A program made the translations under genes and the position numbers. DNA of 64,000 nt from assembly GCA_000818945.1 (NCBI GenBank), contig KN805406.1, positions 124,001 to 188,000 on the forward strand. The letters are read 5' to 3'. Origin of the DNA: Schizochytrium sp. CCTCC M209059. Its lineage: Eukaryota > Sar > Bigyra > Thraustochytrida > Thraustochytriidae. Below the pieces are notes generated by a model. That model saw nothing but the letters and a program-made list of their open reading frames with translations. It made no database searches and was not told the origin of the DNA. Positions 36,416-46,779 of the stretch are shown here, in pieces (the first letter of the stretch is position 1; the number at the start of each line of letters is the position of its first letter).

Positions 36416-39400
36416 TTATGCCGAGGTCTTGGATGAGATTGGTTTAATATGCTTCAGCGTGACGCCCATTTCGCGTTCACCGTGATCAAATTGAACATCC
36501 GCACTTCCATTGCGTCCATCAACACGAAGTATCGAGCCTGCAAAGTATTGGTCGTCGACCTCTGAACGTGCAAAGACGCGTCGACCGCGCGACAGACTGG
36601 CAACAGAAACGTCGGCTGGAAGCGCCTCCAAGGTCGAGGAAGCCACGTGCTTGCGAATTATATTTTGAAAGCGCACGTCCACATGATCAGGATCTGATAG
36701 TGCAAAGCGAATGACAATGCCGCGCTGCTGCGTTGCCTTATCAATGACAACAGTATTCTCACAAATCATAGGACGCCCACCAGCCACTCGGATCTGGGAG
36801 CGCCGCACATTATCGAGAATTTTGCCAACCTGTCCGTTGCCTTCAAGACAGATCTCGTAGGTGCCAGCACTGCGTCCTGGACCAACAACAGTGCCCATTT
36901 TGCCCGTATGGGGCGCCATTTTCAGGACAACCTTGGTGTCCGCAGTGATAGTAGCATTCGGAGATGATGTGCTTTCCTTCTCCCCTGCTGCGGTTGACAC
37001 CGTTCCAAGAGTCCTGGCGTTGTCTCGAGGAGCCAGTGAGAATCTACCTTTGACTACGTCGAGTAGAAAGGCTTTGAACTTGCGCCTTGTCAGTCTCGAA
37101 AAACTGTACACCTCGCTGTCTGTCAGGCAATGGCCAAGACCTAAAGCAGCGAGGATATCTGTGACGTCGCGTCGACTGAGTAAGCCCCGAGAGGTCACAC
37201 GTGCGCAGGCATCATCCACATCCTCCCTACACAATTTCACACGAAGGTTGTACTTTTCGAGCTTGTCGCGAAGCAAGTCGAGGTCAATCTGCGTGGCCTT
37301 CGTGACGGTCTTTCCATAACCATACCTTACTTTCTTTGGCATCTCCTCCGCGACGGGATGGACGCGAACATCGATCGCCTCCAAGAACTCGTGGTAACTG
37401 AGTTGCCCATCTTGATTCACATCATAGTGCCGGAGCAGCGATCCAGTGTCAACCTTGACGAGATCTACGCCAAGGCTCTTAAAGACGGCCTCCAGTTCGG
37501 ACTGATCGAGCGTTCCATTTCGCTGCGTATCGAAACTCTCAAACACCTGCACCAAATTGCGATGACCCGTTGGTGTCCGGATATACTCCTGAATCACCTC
37601 GCGCAAGTATCGTTCCGTTTCTTCCCGCGCTTTTTCAAGAGCTTCATCATCGGCGTCGCCCATGGCCCCAGCGTTGCCGGAGCCACCAGATTCACCTAGT
37701 GCTGCGGTTGAATAAATGGCTTCGCATAGGTCTGCAAAGGCGAAAAGGTCAACATCGCCAGATGCAGCCTGCACGAGCGCGCGACACAAGTTGCGGATTT
37801 CGTCCTGATTGAGCCCGAAATTGAGTTCAATCAGGACACGCTCCAGTTGCGTTGAAGAAGAAAACCCTAGCTTGGCAGATGTGCGCTCACTCAGCCATGC
37901 GCCGCTTGTGACACGCACCCCTCGAGAAACCGCCGCGATGACCATGGCACGGAATTTGCGGTACGCACTCACTCCAATCGCGTCTCGTAGCCAGCGAACA
38001 AAGGCCGCCGAGCCTTCGCGTCGCACGAAGGTAATCGCCTCGACAGCCTCCACACGAAGTCGCGCACGCTGTGTCATTACATACGAGCGGCAGAAGCGTG
38101 AGTACATGTGATCCTCCTCTAAATATTCGTAGATGCGCGGACTGATACCAAAAAGTTTGGCAAGTTTCGTACACTGCATGGTGCTGCCGTTGGGCTCTGC
38201 ACTTTGCGCCCCGAGAAGATGGTCCATCTCAAAGGATGTCGGCCGCAGCTTGAGGGCGCGGAAAAATCGCTCAAGGTCCACGCGGTCCAGTGTAAGTGGC
38301 TCACCAGGCTCTCGCAGCGAGAGCAGCCACCACAACGCCTCATGTTTCGACTCTGCAAGACTATCGTCCTTGCAAAGATCCTTGATCGCAGAGACAACTT
38401 TGTGGGAGAGACGACCGAGTCCGGAGATGACATCGCTGTCCGTTTTAGTATTCTGAAGGTACTCTCGAAGATGATGCTCGTGTTTGGAGAACTGCTGCTC
38501 ATCAAATTCTTCGAGAGACATGCCCAAGAGCCGTACAAAGTCCTCGCACACGGATCGGTCACCACGGTGGTCTGCCATGGACGCGAAATGAACTTCGAGA
38601 CGCTTCCACTCGGGTCGTTCGAGAACAAAACCTTGCTTGCGCAAAATAGAAGTCATGGTCAAACCGCGTGGTCGGTACAAAAGAAGTTCGAGTAAGTCTG
38701 TTCCACATCGTTTGAGCACTGCGAAGTAGCGACGTAGCTTTGCGCATAAATCCTGCCCGAGCTCATCGATCATTACATGAATAGCAGGTTGCGTCGAGGC
38801 AAGGGCTGTATCGCGCGCGACGATACGCTGTTGAACCCCGGCTAGGAACATCTTGAAATCTGTCAAGTCCACAGCGCCGTCATTGTCGAGATCCATCTCG
38901 CGCAAGAGCATACCAGCGCAACGCGCATCGATTGAGTACTTGCACAATGTGGCGGAGAGCTCCTCCAAGGAAACGAGACCATCGCAGTCGCGATCCATGG
39001 CACGAAAGGTGGTCATGACCTCTGCACCATTTCGAGTGTTGAGGAGCATCAACCTACGCCATTGATCGATAACTTGAGCATGTCTTTCGAAGATCTTGCT
39101 ACTCGCGCGTTGAGGCCCCTGCCTTTCAATGTGCGAACCTTCGCATCCTGAACCCGTCCAGACCTCCGAAACTTGCGCTGCGCGCAGCTGTTGACGTTTC
39201 TGAATAGCGATTGAGCGCTGCGCAATGCGACGACGCGCAAGGGCCTGGATTCGCGTGGCGGCATCGATTTCCTTTCGCAATTTGCGTTCCATCGGACCTA
39301 GAAGCCGTCCATCTTTATCCATCCTTTCATCGTGTGCGCTGCTGCGCCGAGTGCTCTGGACTTGGGTGGTCAACTGGACAGAAGCGTTTGTAATCTTCTG

Positions 39401-42346
39401 AACAAGAAGAACCTCAACGACGACAGCAAATTCGCGATAGTCCACCTTGCCGTCGCTGTCCGCAAATGTTCGCGTTAGCGCAGAGTACTGATCTGCGCTC
39501 GCACGAGCGCCCAAGCGCGTCAGGCACCGTGTGAAGACGTCCTCTTGCAAGATACCAAGGGACATGGAATCCAAGTCGGCAAGGCGCTCCCACAGCTCCC
39601 CGAGACGAGTTTCCAAGGCGCTCTCCAAGATACGGAGCACCCCCGAAGATTCCAACGAAGCTTTGTAAAATGCGAGCGGACGCTTGAGCTGCCGTTGGCC
39701 GATCTGTACGCCGTGCGGCAGCGCGAAGCGAACAAAGTCCTCATATGTGACAAAACCGTCACGGCGTTCGCTCATACGATCGATGAATTCGAGCACTTCG
39801 CTTTCGCTCGGCTTGAAGCCAAGGTCGTGAAGCGCCCCGAGGAAATCACTAGCTTCAAGCTGGGCCGTGCGATTTCTGTCAAGACGGTCAAACTGAATGC
39901 GGAGCTCTTTTCCATCTGGTCGAGACTGTGCAGCGTCGCGAAGGACCTGTTTGTACCTATCGCATATTGCGTCGACATAGGAATGAGAGCCTATCACCTT
40001 GCTGTTCTGACTTGCGTCAGAACTTGCGTCGCGGTCTGCGTCAAGACGTCGAAGGAGACCCACGGGAACATTGTGCATCGTGTCTCCGTTGCTCAGCATG
40101 ACATCATAGCGCAGTCCAAATTCAAGAGCACGACGAACACGTCCAATGATACCGACGGCTGCGCTTTCTGTACTCTTGATAATTTGCACGGGTGTCCCAT
40201 GTGGCATGGCCCCCGTCGATGCGCGAGTATGCATGTGCCCCAATTTACTTTCAGGTTCTCCAGACGCTCGAGGCGATTCCTGTCGCCGATGGTCCTGCGC
40301 AGCATGCTGCTGGGATGGGTGCGGTCTCACATCCCGGATGTCCATATGTGCGACTGCTCGACCGCTGTCAAAGGCTACATCGGCAGTGAATGATGATTTA
40401 TGCAGCGCAACAATGACACCAGGCTGGTAGTCTCCCTGCCCCAGGCCAGAGTGTGGACGCGCAAAGATGCGATCGCCAACGCAGAGAGATGCAAAGATGT
40501 CGCGGCGTTTTCGTGAGCGTTTTGCGAGCCTTCTGGACTGCGATCCCGGATGATGACGATGAGAGGCCGAAGGGGCTTTTCCAAAGCTCGAGATTCGCAC
40601 TTGATGCTTAAGCACACCATGCACGACTTTACCACCGTTGTTTGGGGCGATGTTGAAAGTTCCGTCGTGCGGGGTCACGCTAACGATTTTCCCTTGCTTC
40701 CACTTGGATTCTGACGATGAGCCTGGAACTTGAAAGTCCACGGGCGTACCAGGAGCCAACCGTTGCAAGTTGGCGGGGGCGTGAGAATAAAATCCGTGCT
40801 CTTGATTATCGGTGGCATCTCTCAACAGTGCAGAGGACGACGGAGGCGAGGTGTCCACAAGTGAGTCGACGCGGTGGAAAGAGTACGCGGCCATTCCAAT
40901 CTGTCCAAGGAGTCGCGCCATAATCGGATTTGTCTCAACGTCCGGACGTGGATGAGTCCATGTGTGCACAACGATGCTTGGTGTGATCTCGTCCGTCCCA
41001 TCGGCGGCTTCAATCAGACGAAGAAGAGTTTCCACTGCTTGAAGAACAGCTTTACTCGACAATGACGCTCGGGTCAACGAAACTTGCACAAGACCGTTCA
41101 ATCGTTCTTCATCAGTTCCCCATAAAGCATGAAGATCAACCTCGTCTTTGATGACGTGCGTCACGCTCGTGCAACCACGCAGACTTGTCTCGATGCGGGC
41201 AATCGCATTTCGAAAGGCAAGTTCGCGCGATCCGCAAACGAGAGCAATTCGCTGATGGAAAGCTGCTTCAGCAAGTAGCACATATTCGGAATGCGCGAAT
41301 GAGCTTGTAGACGGTGCGCCCTGGGTTGTGGCGTCAATAGGGAGCTGGATCAATACGCGTGCGAGAAGTATCGGCCCAGCCCAAACTTCTACATGACCCT
41401 GAGCACATGAGCCCGGCGGCGAGGCCGAGCGCGAAGCGTTTTCGAGCTTGATCTCACTTTCCCCTTCGAGGTCAAAGCTAAGATCATGCTGCTGACGGAG
41501 CCAGCAGATTGAGTGCCGCTGAGGATTGACCCTCCAACTTCCTTCTTGAAAATGAATGCAGACCTCGAGATCGACGCCTGCGTGAAGGCCGTGATGCGTT
41601 TTTTTGGCTAAAGCTTGCGGGACCGCAGGGGGTTCTCCTTCTGGCGTTTTCAGCTGTTCGAGCAAGAATGAAGCCACAGACAATTTGACTTCTAGACGAC
41701 GACAAGCGCCACCGGCACGTTGAGTTTGCCCACTCACGGTTAAAACTGGACGATCGCCGTGGCTCTGAAGTGCTTCGATGCGATCTCTTTCTTCGCTGGC
41801 TGCGCTGAGCCGTGCAGATGGGAGTGCAGCCGCAAAGCCGCGAGGAGTGGGAGCATGGCTTCGTCCCTGATCAATGTTTGCGCCTTTCGAGGTCGCATCT
41901 CCACGAGCCTTTACTGCATTCATATTTTCAGGCGGACTGTTTTGCAAGAAGAGGCGAACGATTCTCTTGCGATGTATGGTCGAGATGACCAGCTCATAGA
42001 ACTCGTTGGCAATGTCTTCGTTGTCAACGCGAGCACGGCGTGCGTGCGTGGCGATTGCGAGACGCAAAAGCTGCTTGCCATTGAGCTGGAGTGCATCAGG
42101 ATAGGACCCAGTAATAAGAGATATGAATCGAGACACGTCTTCGCTGCTCCATTGGGTTGCCCAATGCGTTTCAAAGTTTTCTGTACGATGCCAATATTCT
42201 GCGGCAATTTGCAGCTGATCATGCAACAATGCATAACGCTGTCCTTGTGGAGGCTTTGATGCTTTGGCGGTGGCGAAAGAGCGGCCTTCAAGATGTCGTC
42301 CATTCACGCAAAGGTCCGTCGCATTCGATGGTGAAGCTCGACTCAT
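36416..42346 (-). CDS. Giant multi-EF-hand protein with SAM-like, SH3/Tudor-like repeats and IQ motif
   Basis: Predicted 1976 residues from the ATG at 42346. Order: a SAM-like domain (about 62-133: WSSEDVSRFISLI ... LNGKQLLRL); an unrecognised beta-rich region (about 200-500); three SH3/Tudor-like repeats (about 535, 620 and 715: GTPVDFQVPG, GDRIFARPHSG, GTPVQIIKS); a degenerate EF-hand pair (about 805-880); an IQ motif (about 1030, AATRIQALARRRIAQRS); a canonical EF pair (about 1112-1170, loops DRDCDGLVSLEE and DLDNDGAVDLTD); a long helical region; a second canonical pair (about 1604-1660, loops DTQRNGTLDQSE and DVNQDGQLSYHE); and two more SH3-like folds at the C-terminus (about 1800-1975). 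It should bind Ca2+ through at least four loops, and calmodulin or a light chain through the IQ. A cytoskeletal or flagellar Ca2+-responsive scaffold is inference. No intron needed, no frameshift seen. Confidence 0.8.
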   Translation of the reverse strand: MSRASPSNATDLCVNGRHLEGRSFATAKASKPPQGQRYALLHDQLQIAAEYWHRTENFETHWATQWSSEDVSRFISLITGSYPDALQLNGKQLLRLAIATHARRARVDNEDIANEFYELVISTIHRKRIVRLFLQNSPPENMNAVKARGDATSKGANIDQGRSHAPTPRGFAAALPSARLSAASEERDRIEALQSHGDRPVLTVSGQTQRAGGACRRLEVKLSVASFLLEQLKTPEGEPPAVPQALAKKTHHGLHAGVDLEVCIHFQEGSWRVNPQRHSICWLRQQHDLSFDLEGESEIKLENASRSASPPGSCAQGHVEVWAGPILLARVLIQLPIDATTQGAPSTSSFAHSEYVLLAEAAFHQRIALVCGSRELAFRNAIARIETSLRGCTSVTHVIKDEVDLHALWGTDEERLNGLVQVSLTRASLSSKAVLQAVETLLRLIEAADGTDEITPSIVVHTWTHPRPDVETNPIMARLLGQIGMAAYSFHRVDSLVDTSPPSSSALLRDATDNQEHGFYSHAPANLQRLAPGTPVDFQVPGSSSESKWKQGKIVSVTPHDGTFNIAPNNGGKVVHGVLKHQVRISSFGKAPSASHRHHPGSQSRRLAKRSRKRRDIFASLCVGDRIFARPHSGLGQGDYQPGVIVALHKSSFTADVAFDSGRAVAHMDIRDVRPHPSQQHAAQDHRRQESPRASGEPESKLGHMHTRASTGAMPHGTPVQIIKSTESAAVGIIGRVRRALEFGLRYDVMLSNGDTMHNVPVGLLRRLDADRDASSDASQNSKVIGSHSYVDAICDRYKQVLRDAAQSRPDGKELRIQFDRLDRNRTAQLEASDFLGALHDLGFKPSESEVLEFIDRMSERRDGFVTYEDFVRFALPHGVQIGQRQLKRPLAFYKASLESSGVLRILESALETRLGELWERLADLDSMSLGILQEDVFTRCLTRLGARASADQYSALTRTFADSDGKVDYREFAVVVEVLLVQKITNASVQLTTQVQSTRRSSAHDERMDKDGRLLGPMERKLRKEIDAATRIQALARRRIAQRSIAIQKRQQLRAAQVSEVWTGSGCEGSHIERQGPQRASSKIFERHAQVIDQWRRLMLLNTRNGAEVMTTFRAMDRDCDGLVSLEELSATLCKYSIDARCAGMLLREMDLDNDGAVDLTDFKMFLAGVQQRIVARDTALASTQPAIHVMIDELGQDLCAKLRRYFAVLKRCGTDLLELLLYRPRGLTMTSILRKQGFVLERPEWKRLEVHFASMADHRGDRSVCEDFVRLLGMSLEEFDEQQFSKHEHHLREYLQNTKTDSDVISGLGRLSHKVVSAIKDLCKDDSLAESKHEALWWLLSLREPGEPLTLDRVDLERFFRALKLRPTSFEMDHLLGAQSAEPNGSTMQCTKLAKLFGISPRIYEYLEEDHMYSRFCRSYVMTQRARLRVEAVEAITFVRREGSAAFVRWLRDAIGVSAYRKFRAMVIAAVSRGVRVTSGAWLSERTSAKLGFSSSTQLERVLIELNFGLNQDEIRNLCRALVQAASGDVDLFAFADLCEAIYSTAALGESGGSGNAGAMGDADDEALEKAREETERYLREVIQEYIRTPTGHRNLVQVFESFDTQRNGTLDQSELEAVFKSLGVDLVKVDTGSLLRHYDVNQDGQLSYHEFLEAIDVRVHPVAEEMPKKVRYGYGKTVTKATQIDLDLLRDKLEKYNLRVKLCREDVDDACARVTSRGLLSRRDVTDILAALGLGHCLTDSEVYSFSRLTRRKFKAFLLDVVKGRFSLAPRDNARTLGTVSTAAGEKESTSSPNATITADTKVVLKMAPHTGKMGTVVGPGRSAGTYEICLEGNGQVGKILDNVRRSQIRVAGGRPMICENTVVIDKATQQRGIVIRFALSDPDHVDVRFQNIIRKHVASSTLEALPADVSVASLSRGRRVFARSEVDDQYFAGSILRVDGRNGSADVQFDHGEREMGVTLKHIKPISSKTSA

Positions 42347-43102
42347 CGTAGGCGTGCGTCCAGGAACGCAGGCGCAGCTCTCTGTGCGTTCGTGACAATG
42401 ACATGGATACTGTGAGGCCAATTTGGGCATTTTCGATAGCGGAGCTTCGCGCCTCCTTCCTGGCAGGCAAGCGCTTGCTCTTGTACGCGCGCGCGGTTGT
42501 CAGTCGTGGTTTTGAAAGCAGGCGTGCGCCAAAGAGATTGGCTGCTGACGCTGCTTACGATAATCTGCGTGTCCACCACCACTACCACCGCCTCCACCTT
42601 TCGGCGGATTCGCTTTCTTTTTCATTCATTTCCTTCTCCTACTAACGCACGTGCACAACCCGAAAGTCAAAACGGATCTATTCATTTCGTAATTTTGGCC
42701 TGATTCTTCGAAACTTGAAGCTCGGCGCAAATACGAATGCGAGTGTGTGAGACAGGAAAAAGAATAAAAGTAAAAGGGAAAGAGAGAGAGAGGAGAAGAG
42801 GAAATGTGCATCTTTAACAAAAGTGTTTAGGCGAAACCTGTATGGTTCAAGACTTGGAGCCCCGCCGGGCCGGGCTTGCCGTGCTTGTTAGTACGTATGA
42901 TCAATAGGTATCGGAGAGGTGAATGTTTTCCGAAGAGGTCAAGAAAGAGAGACGAAAGGAGAAAGTAAAACGAGAGGGACGAGTGGAACTCGAATGCCGC
43001 GAAAGACACCAATGACTGGCCGCGCATTGACGCAAGCAACTGCAAACCCAAGCAACGCGCATGTGGGTTTGCCGCTCTTGATCTTCAGTCCAGTTCGACC
43101 TA
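42347..43102. other. Intergenic region
   Basis: Between the 5' end of the EF-hand gene and the 3' end of the ankyrin gene, both on the minus strand. Contains a GAAAGAGAGAGAG purine run near 42775-42800. No gene or RNA recognised. Confidence 0.6.
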
Positions 43103-45013
43103 TCAGGGCACCGCTGCGTTGGCCCTCTCCTCCTCATCGAAATGGGCAACCAAAGTAATTGCTGCGCCAGATGCCCTTCGACCGCTTAAACGCTGGCTGA
43201 GACGCTGACTGAGACGCGAGCTTCGGCGCTGACTGCCCGAATGAGAACGATGACCCTCTGAGCGTGCCAAACTGAGGCGCTGGCTGAGGCGCTGGCTGAG
43301 ACGCTTGACAGCGCCTGAAAGAGCATCCGAGGCCGTTTCGGGATTGGACTCGAGGTGACGCTGCATTTCAGCCTCTTCGGCGAGCTGGCGAAACTGCGCC
43401 AAATGCGTAGACGGCATGCCAAGGCCTTGAAGTACCTCGTCAGATTTGGCGAGGCAAGATTCCAGCGAAAGAATGTCAGCCTTAAAGAATGCCACGATAA
43501 GTTTTCGCGAGAGCCCAAGCTTGTCAATGATAATACTCTTCACGTTGGACTCCAAAGCGAATCGGACAAAGCTGGCAGTTTTCTCTTGGTTGTACTTTTC
43601 AGCCAGCGACAGAGCGGAGAGCTGATTTTGCCCCGTCGTGGTATGCCCGAGATCAGCACCATATTCGTAGCAGGCAAAAATGCACTCGTGCAGGCCCTCG
43701 AGAGAATTGCCATCTTCAATGGGACCTTGGCATGCCAGCATGAGAGGCGTCCAGCTATCGCTTGTTAGGAGTTGCACGTTGGCGCCAGCCTCGAGGAGCG
43801 TGATTGCAAGGGAAGACTGGGCATAGGCGCACGCAAAGTGTAGCGCGGTCCAGCCATCCTCTTCTTGCACATCGAGGTTGGCGTGGGGCTGAGCAACAAT
43901 GAGACGAGCAATTTCTGACTCTTGGTTGCGGCTCGCCATCATGAGGGCGGTCCAGCCGTTGCTGTTTTGCAAGTTGACATCTCCGCCCTCGAGGATAATG
44001 CGTTTGGCAATCGCTGTTTGGCAATTGCGGCAAGCAATGATAAGAGGGGTCCAGCCATCTTGATTCCTCACATTAACTTCAACTTTGTGATCGAGGAGCA
44101 AATTGGCGATCTCGGGCTGGTCATAGCGCGTTGCGAAATGGATGGGTCGCCAAGCGTCCACATTTGCAGACTCAAGGTCGCAGCCAAGCCCAATGAGCTG
44201 CGTCGAGACCGCCGTGTGGCCATAGCGGATGGAGAACGAAAGCGCGGTCCACTCGTCGCAGTTTTTGTGATTGAAATCCTTCACGCCGTCCCTCACAAGA
44301 GAATTGAGAATGAGCAAAGCTGTGTCCTGTTGCGCGTAGCGTAGTGCAAGGTGCAGCGGGTTCCATTTGTCTTGGTTGACGCCAGAGAGATTGACGCCCC
44401 GCTCAATCAGAAGTGGAACAATGTTGTGCTGATCGTGACGAAGGCAAAACATGAGCAGGCTCCAGCGATCGTCATTGACCGGATCCAAGTCGGCACCGTT
44501 GTTGATCATGGCGCGCAGCGTATTGTCGTTCTGGTGGTATCGCGCTGCAAACATGCACGCCGTCCAGCCGAATTGGTTTTGGCTGTTGAGGTTCGCGCCT
44601 CGTTCGATCAGAAGCATGGCGAGATCATGGAGGCTCTCGCGACATGCCAGCATGAGCGGCGTCATTTCAAACTTGCCCTGCAGATCGATGTCGGCGCCAT
44701 GCGTCACAATCAAGGCGCGTGCGACTGGCAAATGACGATGCGTGATGGCGATCGTGAGCGCTGTATTATTGCCTTTGTCAAGTGCATCGACCTCTACACC
44801 GAGGCCAATGAGGGTGTTGCAGATGGTGAGCTTGTTGAGACGCGCCGCTGTAATGAGCAGCGTCTCTTCATTGGTGCCGATGCGTGACTGCACGCCAGTG
44901 ACATTCGTCTCGAGGGCTGCAATCAGAGATACTTCGTCTCCAGCCTCGATCACCTCTTCGAGAGTCGCGGCATGTCGCTTTCGCGAGAGGATGCGGCCTC
45001 TCACGCGCTCCAT
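43103..45013 (-). CDS. Ankyrin-repeat protein with RLSQ-repeat tail
   Basis: Predicted 636 residues from the ATG at 45013. A GTG 21 bases upstream is less likely. About 12-13 consecutive ankyrin repeats run from about residue 30 to 470. Consensus is strong in places (GWTALMMASRNQESEIARLIV, DGWTALHFACAYAQSSLAITLL, GFWTACMFAARY-like units), with many repeats starting D-x-W-x-P/A. A helical region follows (470-560), then a Ser/Arg tail with RLSQRLSQRLS repeated twice (about 570-615), a good multi-phosphorylation or basic binding region. Ankyrin stacks bind proteins; the partner is unknown. Single exon. Confidence 0.88.
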   Translation of the reverse strand: MERVRGRILSRKRHAATLEEVIEAGDEVSLIAALETNVTGVQSRIGTNEETLLITAARLNKLTICNTLIGLGVEVDALDKGNNTALTIAITHRHLPVARALIVTHGADIDLQGKFEMTPLMLACRESLHDLAMLLIERGANLNSQNQFGWTACMFAARYHQNDNTLRAMINNGADLDPVNDDRWSLLMFCLRHDQHNIVPLLIERGVNLSGVNQDKWNPLHLALRYAQQDTALLILNSLVRDGVKDFNHKNCDEWTALSFSIRYGHTAVSTQLIGLGCDLESANVDAWRPIHFATRYDQPEIANLLLDHKVEVNVRNQDGWTPLIIACRNCQTAIAKRIILEGGDVNLQNSNGWTALMMASRNQESEIARLIVAQPHANLDVQEEDGWTALHFACAYAQSSLAITLLEAGANVQLLTSDSWTPLMLACQGPIEDGNSLEGLHECIFACYEYGADLGHTTTGQNQLSALSLAEKYNQEKTASFVRFALESNVKSIIIDKLGLSRKLIVAFFKADILSLESCLAKSDEVLQGLGMPSTHLAQFRQLAEEAEMQRHLESNPETASDALSGAVKRLSQRLSQRLSLARSEGHRSHSGSQRRSSRLSQRLSQRLSGRRASGAAITLVAHFDEEERANAAVP

Positions 45014-46083
45014 TTCTTTATGAACCCTCTTCACGCGTGTGTCGCGTTGGCACGGTTCGCAAAGCGAGCAAAAGGTAGAGATCGATAGCTAGATAGAGAG
45101 AGAAGGGGTTATAGGCCTGGCGCGCGGCGTTGTCGCGTCGGGCTTCGAGTGCGTCGTGGGGGCGCAAGTGACGTCAAGCCCGAGTCTTGGGGCTAGCTGG
45201 CTGGCTGGCGAGCAAGCGAGCAGGCCCGCAAGCGCGAGCTTTGGGGCTCCGGGGAGCGTCGCAGATGTTTCCCCCTCCCCTCGCCACCCTTTTTCCTTTT
45301 ATCTCTTACGCGCAGCCGCTCCCCCGCGGCCGTACCTCGAGCACGCCTTGAGCTGCACGCGCCTCCAATGCCCTCTGCAACGATGAGTGAGCAAATTAAA
45401 ACAGACAAAGACCGACCGACTGACTGTACTATCGGGCGAGGACCGCGCGCGCGCAAATCACGGGAAGCTCTGCTCGCTGCTCGCGCTCCCTCTCGCTTCG
45501 CCTCGCCAGGCCGCTGCAGCGCGCCCCGCCAGGCGTGCAGCAAGTCGGGTTTGAGTTTGAATGCGCGGCACGTGCGTGCGCGACGCGCACCCGATGTTTT
45601 GGGTGCCTTAAAAGCTCCCGAAAAAAAAAACCTGCAATTTTTGGGGGGGGATAGCTAACCCCCTCTTTCGCCGGCTACAAGAGGACAAGGGGGCAGGCTA
45701 GGAGAAACCGCAGCGCGCTTGGGGTTCTGAAGGAATTGCCGCATAGTCCTAGCGAGCGACCTGCGGCTTGCGAGTTGCATTGGTTCTTTGGAGAGCGCCA
45801 TCGTCGCGTCGAGAGCGTGGACGCAGAAAGTCCCTGGATAATTTTGCGTTGGCATCGGAGAAGTATATCTAGGTATCGGGCCCCTTGAAGCGAAGAAGAT
45901 TTTCTGTGCCAGAAAACAAACACACAAATGAACTGGAGCGGGAAAGAGGGCGAAGCAGGTTTCAAAGAGAACCACAAACGTCGCGGAGCGTCTGCGCGCG
46001 AGATGCGGCGCACCGAGGCCAGGGTGATCGGAAGTGGTGACAGAGGCGAAAAAAAGCACGAGGTCTTTGCTAGCGACTCCATC
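45014..46083. promoter_or_regulatory. Divergent intergenic region
   Basis: About 1.07 kb between the ankyrin gene (-) and a small spliced gene (+). Contains (GGCT)3 near 45195, GC-rich sequence to 45560, and an A10 ... T5G8 homopolymer cluster at 45621-45650. The frame of the downstream exon is open back to 45928, so a longer N-terminus of 52 residues is possible. Confidence 0.45.
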
Positions 46084-46445
46084 ATGGTTAATGCGGATGC
46101 AAGGTCGTGCGCCCGAGCCTGTGCAGATCTCGTGCCTCAGGTCGAGGTGAGTCTTGTTCAAAATTTGAAAAATATTGTATCGTGATGATGGTTGGGACTA
46201 ACATCTATGTATTGCGCGAGGATTCTCATTAGGCCATGGTGAACACTCACCTTCTTGAGATTCAATCCCAGATTCAATCGCAGTTGGGGCCCTTGTTGGA
46301 ACGCCTCGTTCAGGACGTGGGTAACGCGGAGCGAGATATTGCTGCCGCGCAAGCTCTCTGTCCAGAATTAGCGCGACTCGACGCTTTCCTGGACCAGGTA
46401 ACAAACATGCGACGCGCAATGATGCAAGACAGTTCTGACGAGTGA
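46084..46445 (+). CDS. Small coiled-coil protein, two exons, unknown
   Basis: Exon 1 is 46084-46146 (21 codons: MVNADARSCARACADLVPQV then E). The intron is 46147-46232 (86 bp) with a strong donor GTGAGT, a GACTAAC branch site at 46197-46203 and acceptor CTCATTAG, phase 0. Exon 2, 46233-46445, encodes a helix with heptad spacing (LLEIQSQIQSQLGPLLERL ... LARLDAFLDQVTNMRRAM) and an acidic end. The joined protein has 91 residues. Size and helix recall subunits of BLOC-1/BORC-type lysosome-related complexes, but the match is only in shape. The unspliced second exon could also start at its own ATG (46236), giving 69 residues. Confidence 0.65.
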
Positions 46446-46779
46446 AGAACGTACTCACCATCATGCCAAGCGTCCATCCGCGATGAGACCTGCTCAGACT
46501 CTCTCGAGACTACTTACTCTCTCTCTCTCTCCGCAGGATTTTCCGATGATCAACTTGCTCCCACTCAGCAGCTAGGCCTTTATGTTTCCAAGTGTTGACA
46601 TTACAACGAGCGCAGGACCGAGTGAGCTGAGAAGATCGCGATTCGCGGTCGCAATTTGCAGATCACTGAACAGTTAATCCACGCATTGCGCCGATGAGAA
46701 CTTCCATTTCTTCCTACGTCGCAGTTTAAAAATTGAAAAAGAAATGATGTTTCTGATCAATAAGATGTCCCGTTTTTGA
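46446..46779. other. Intergenic region, tail-to-tail
   Basis: A short (CT)n run near 46516-46531; otherwise nothing recognised. Confidence 0.6.
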
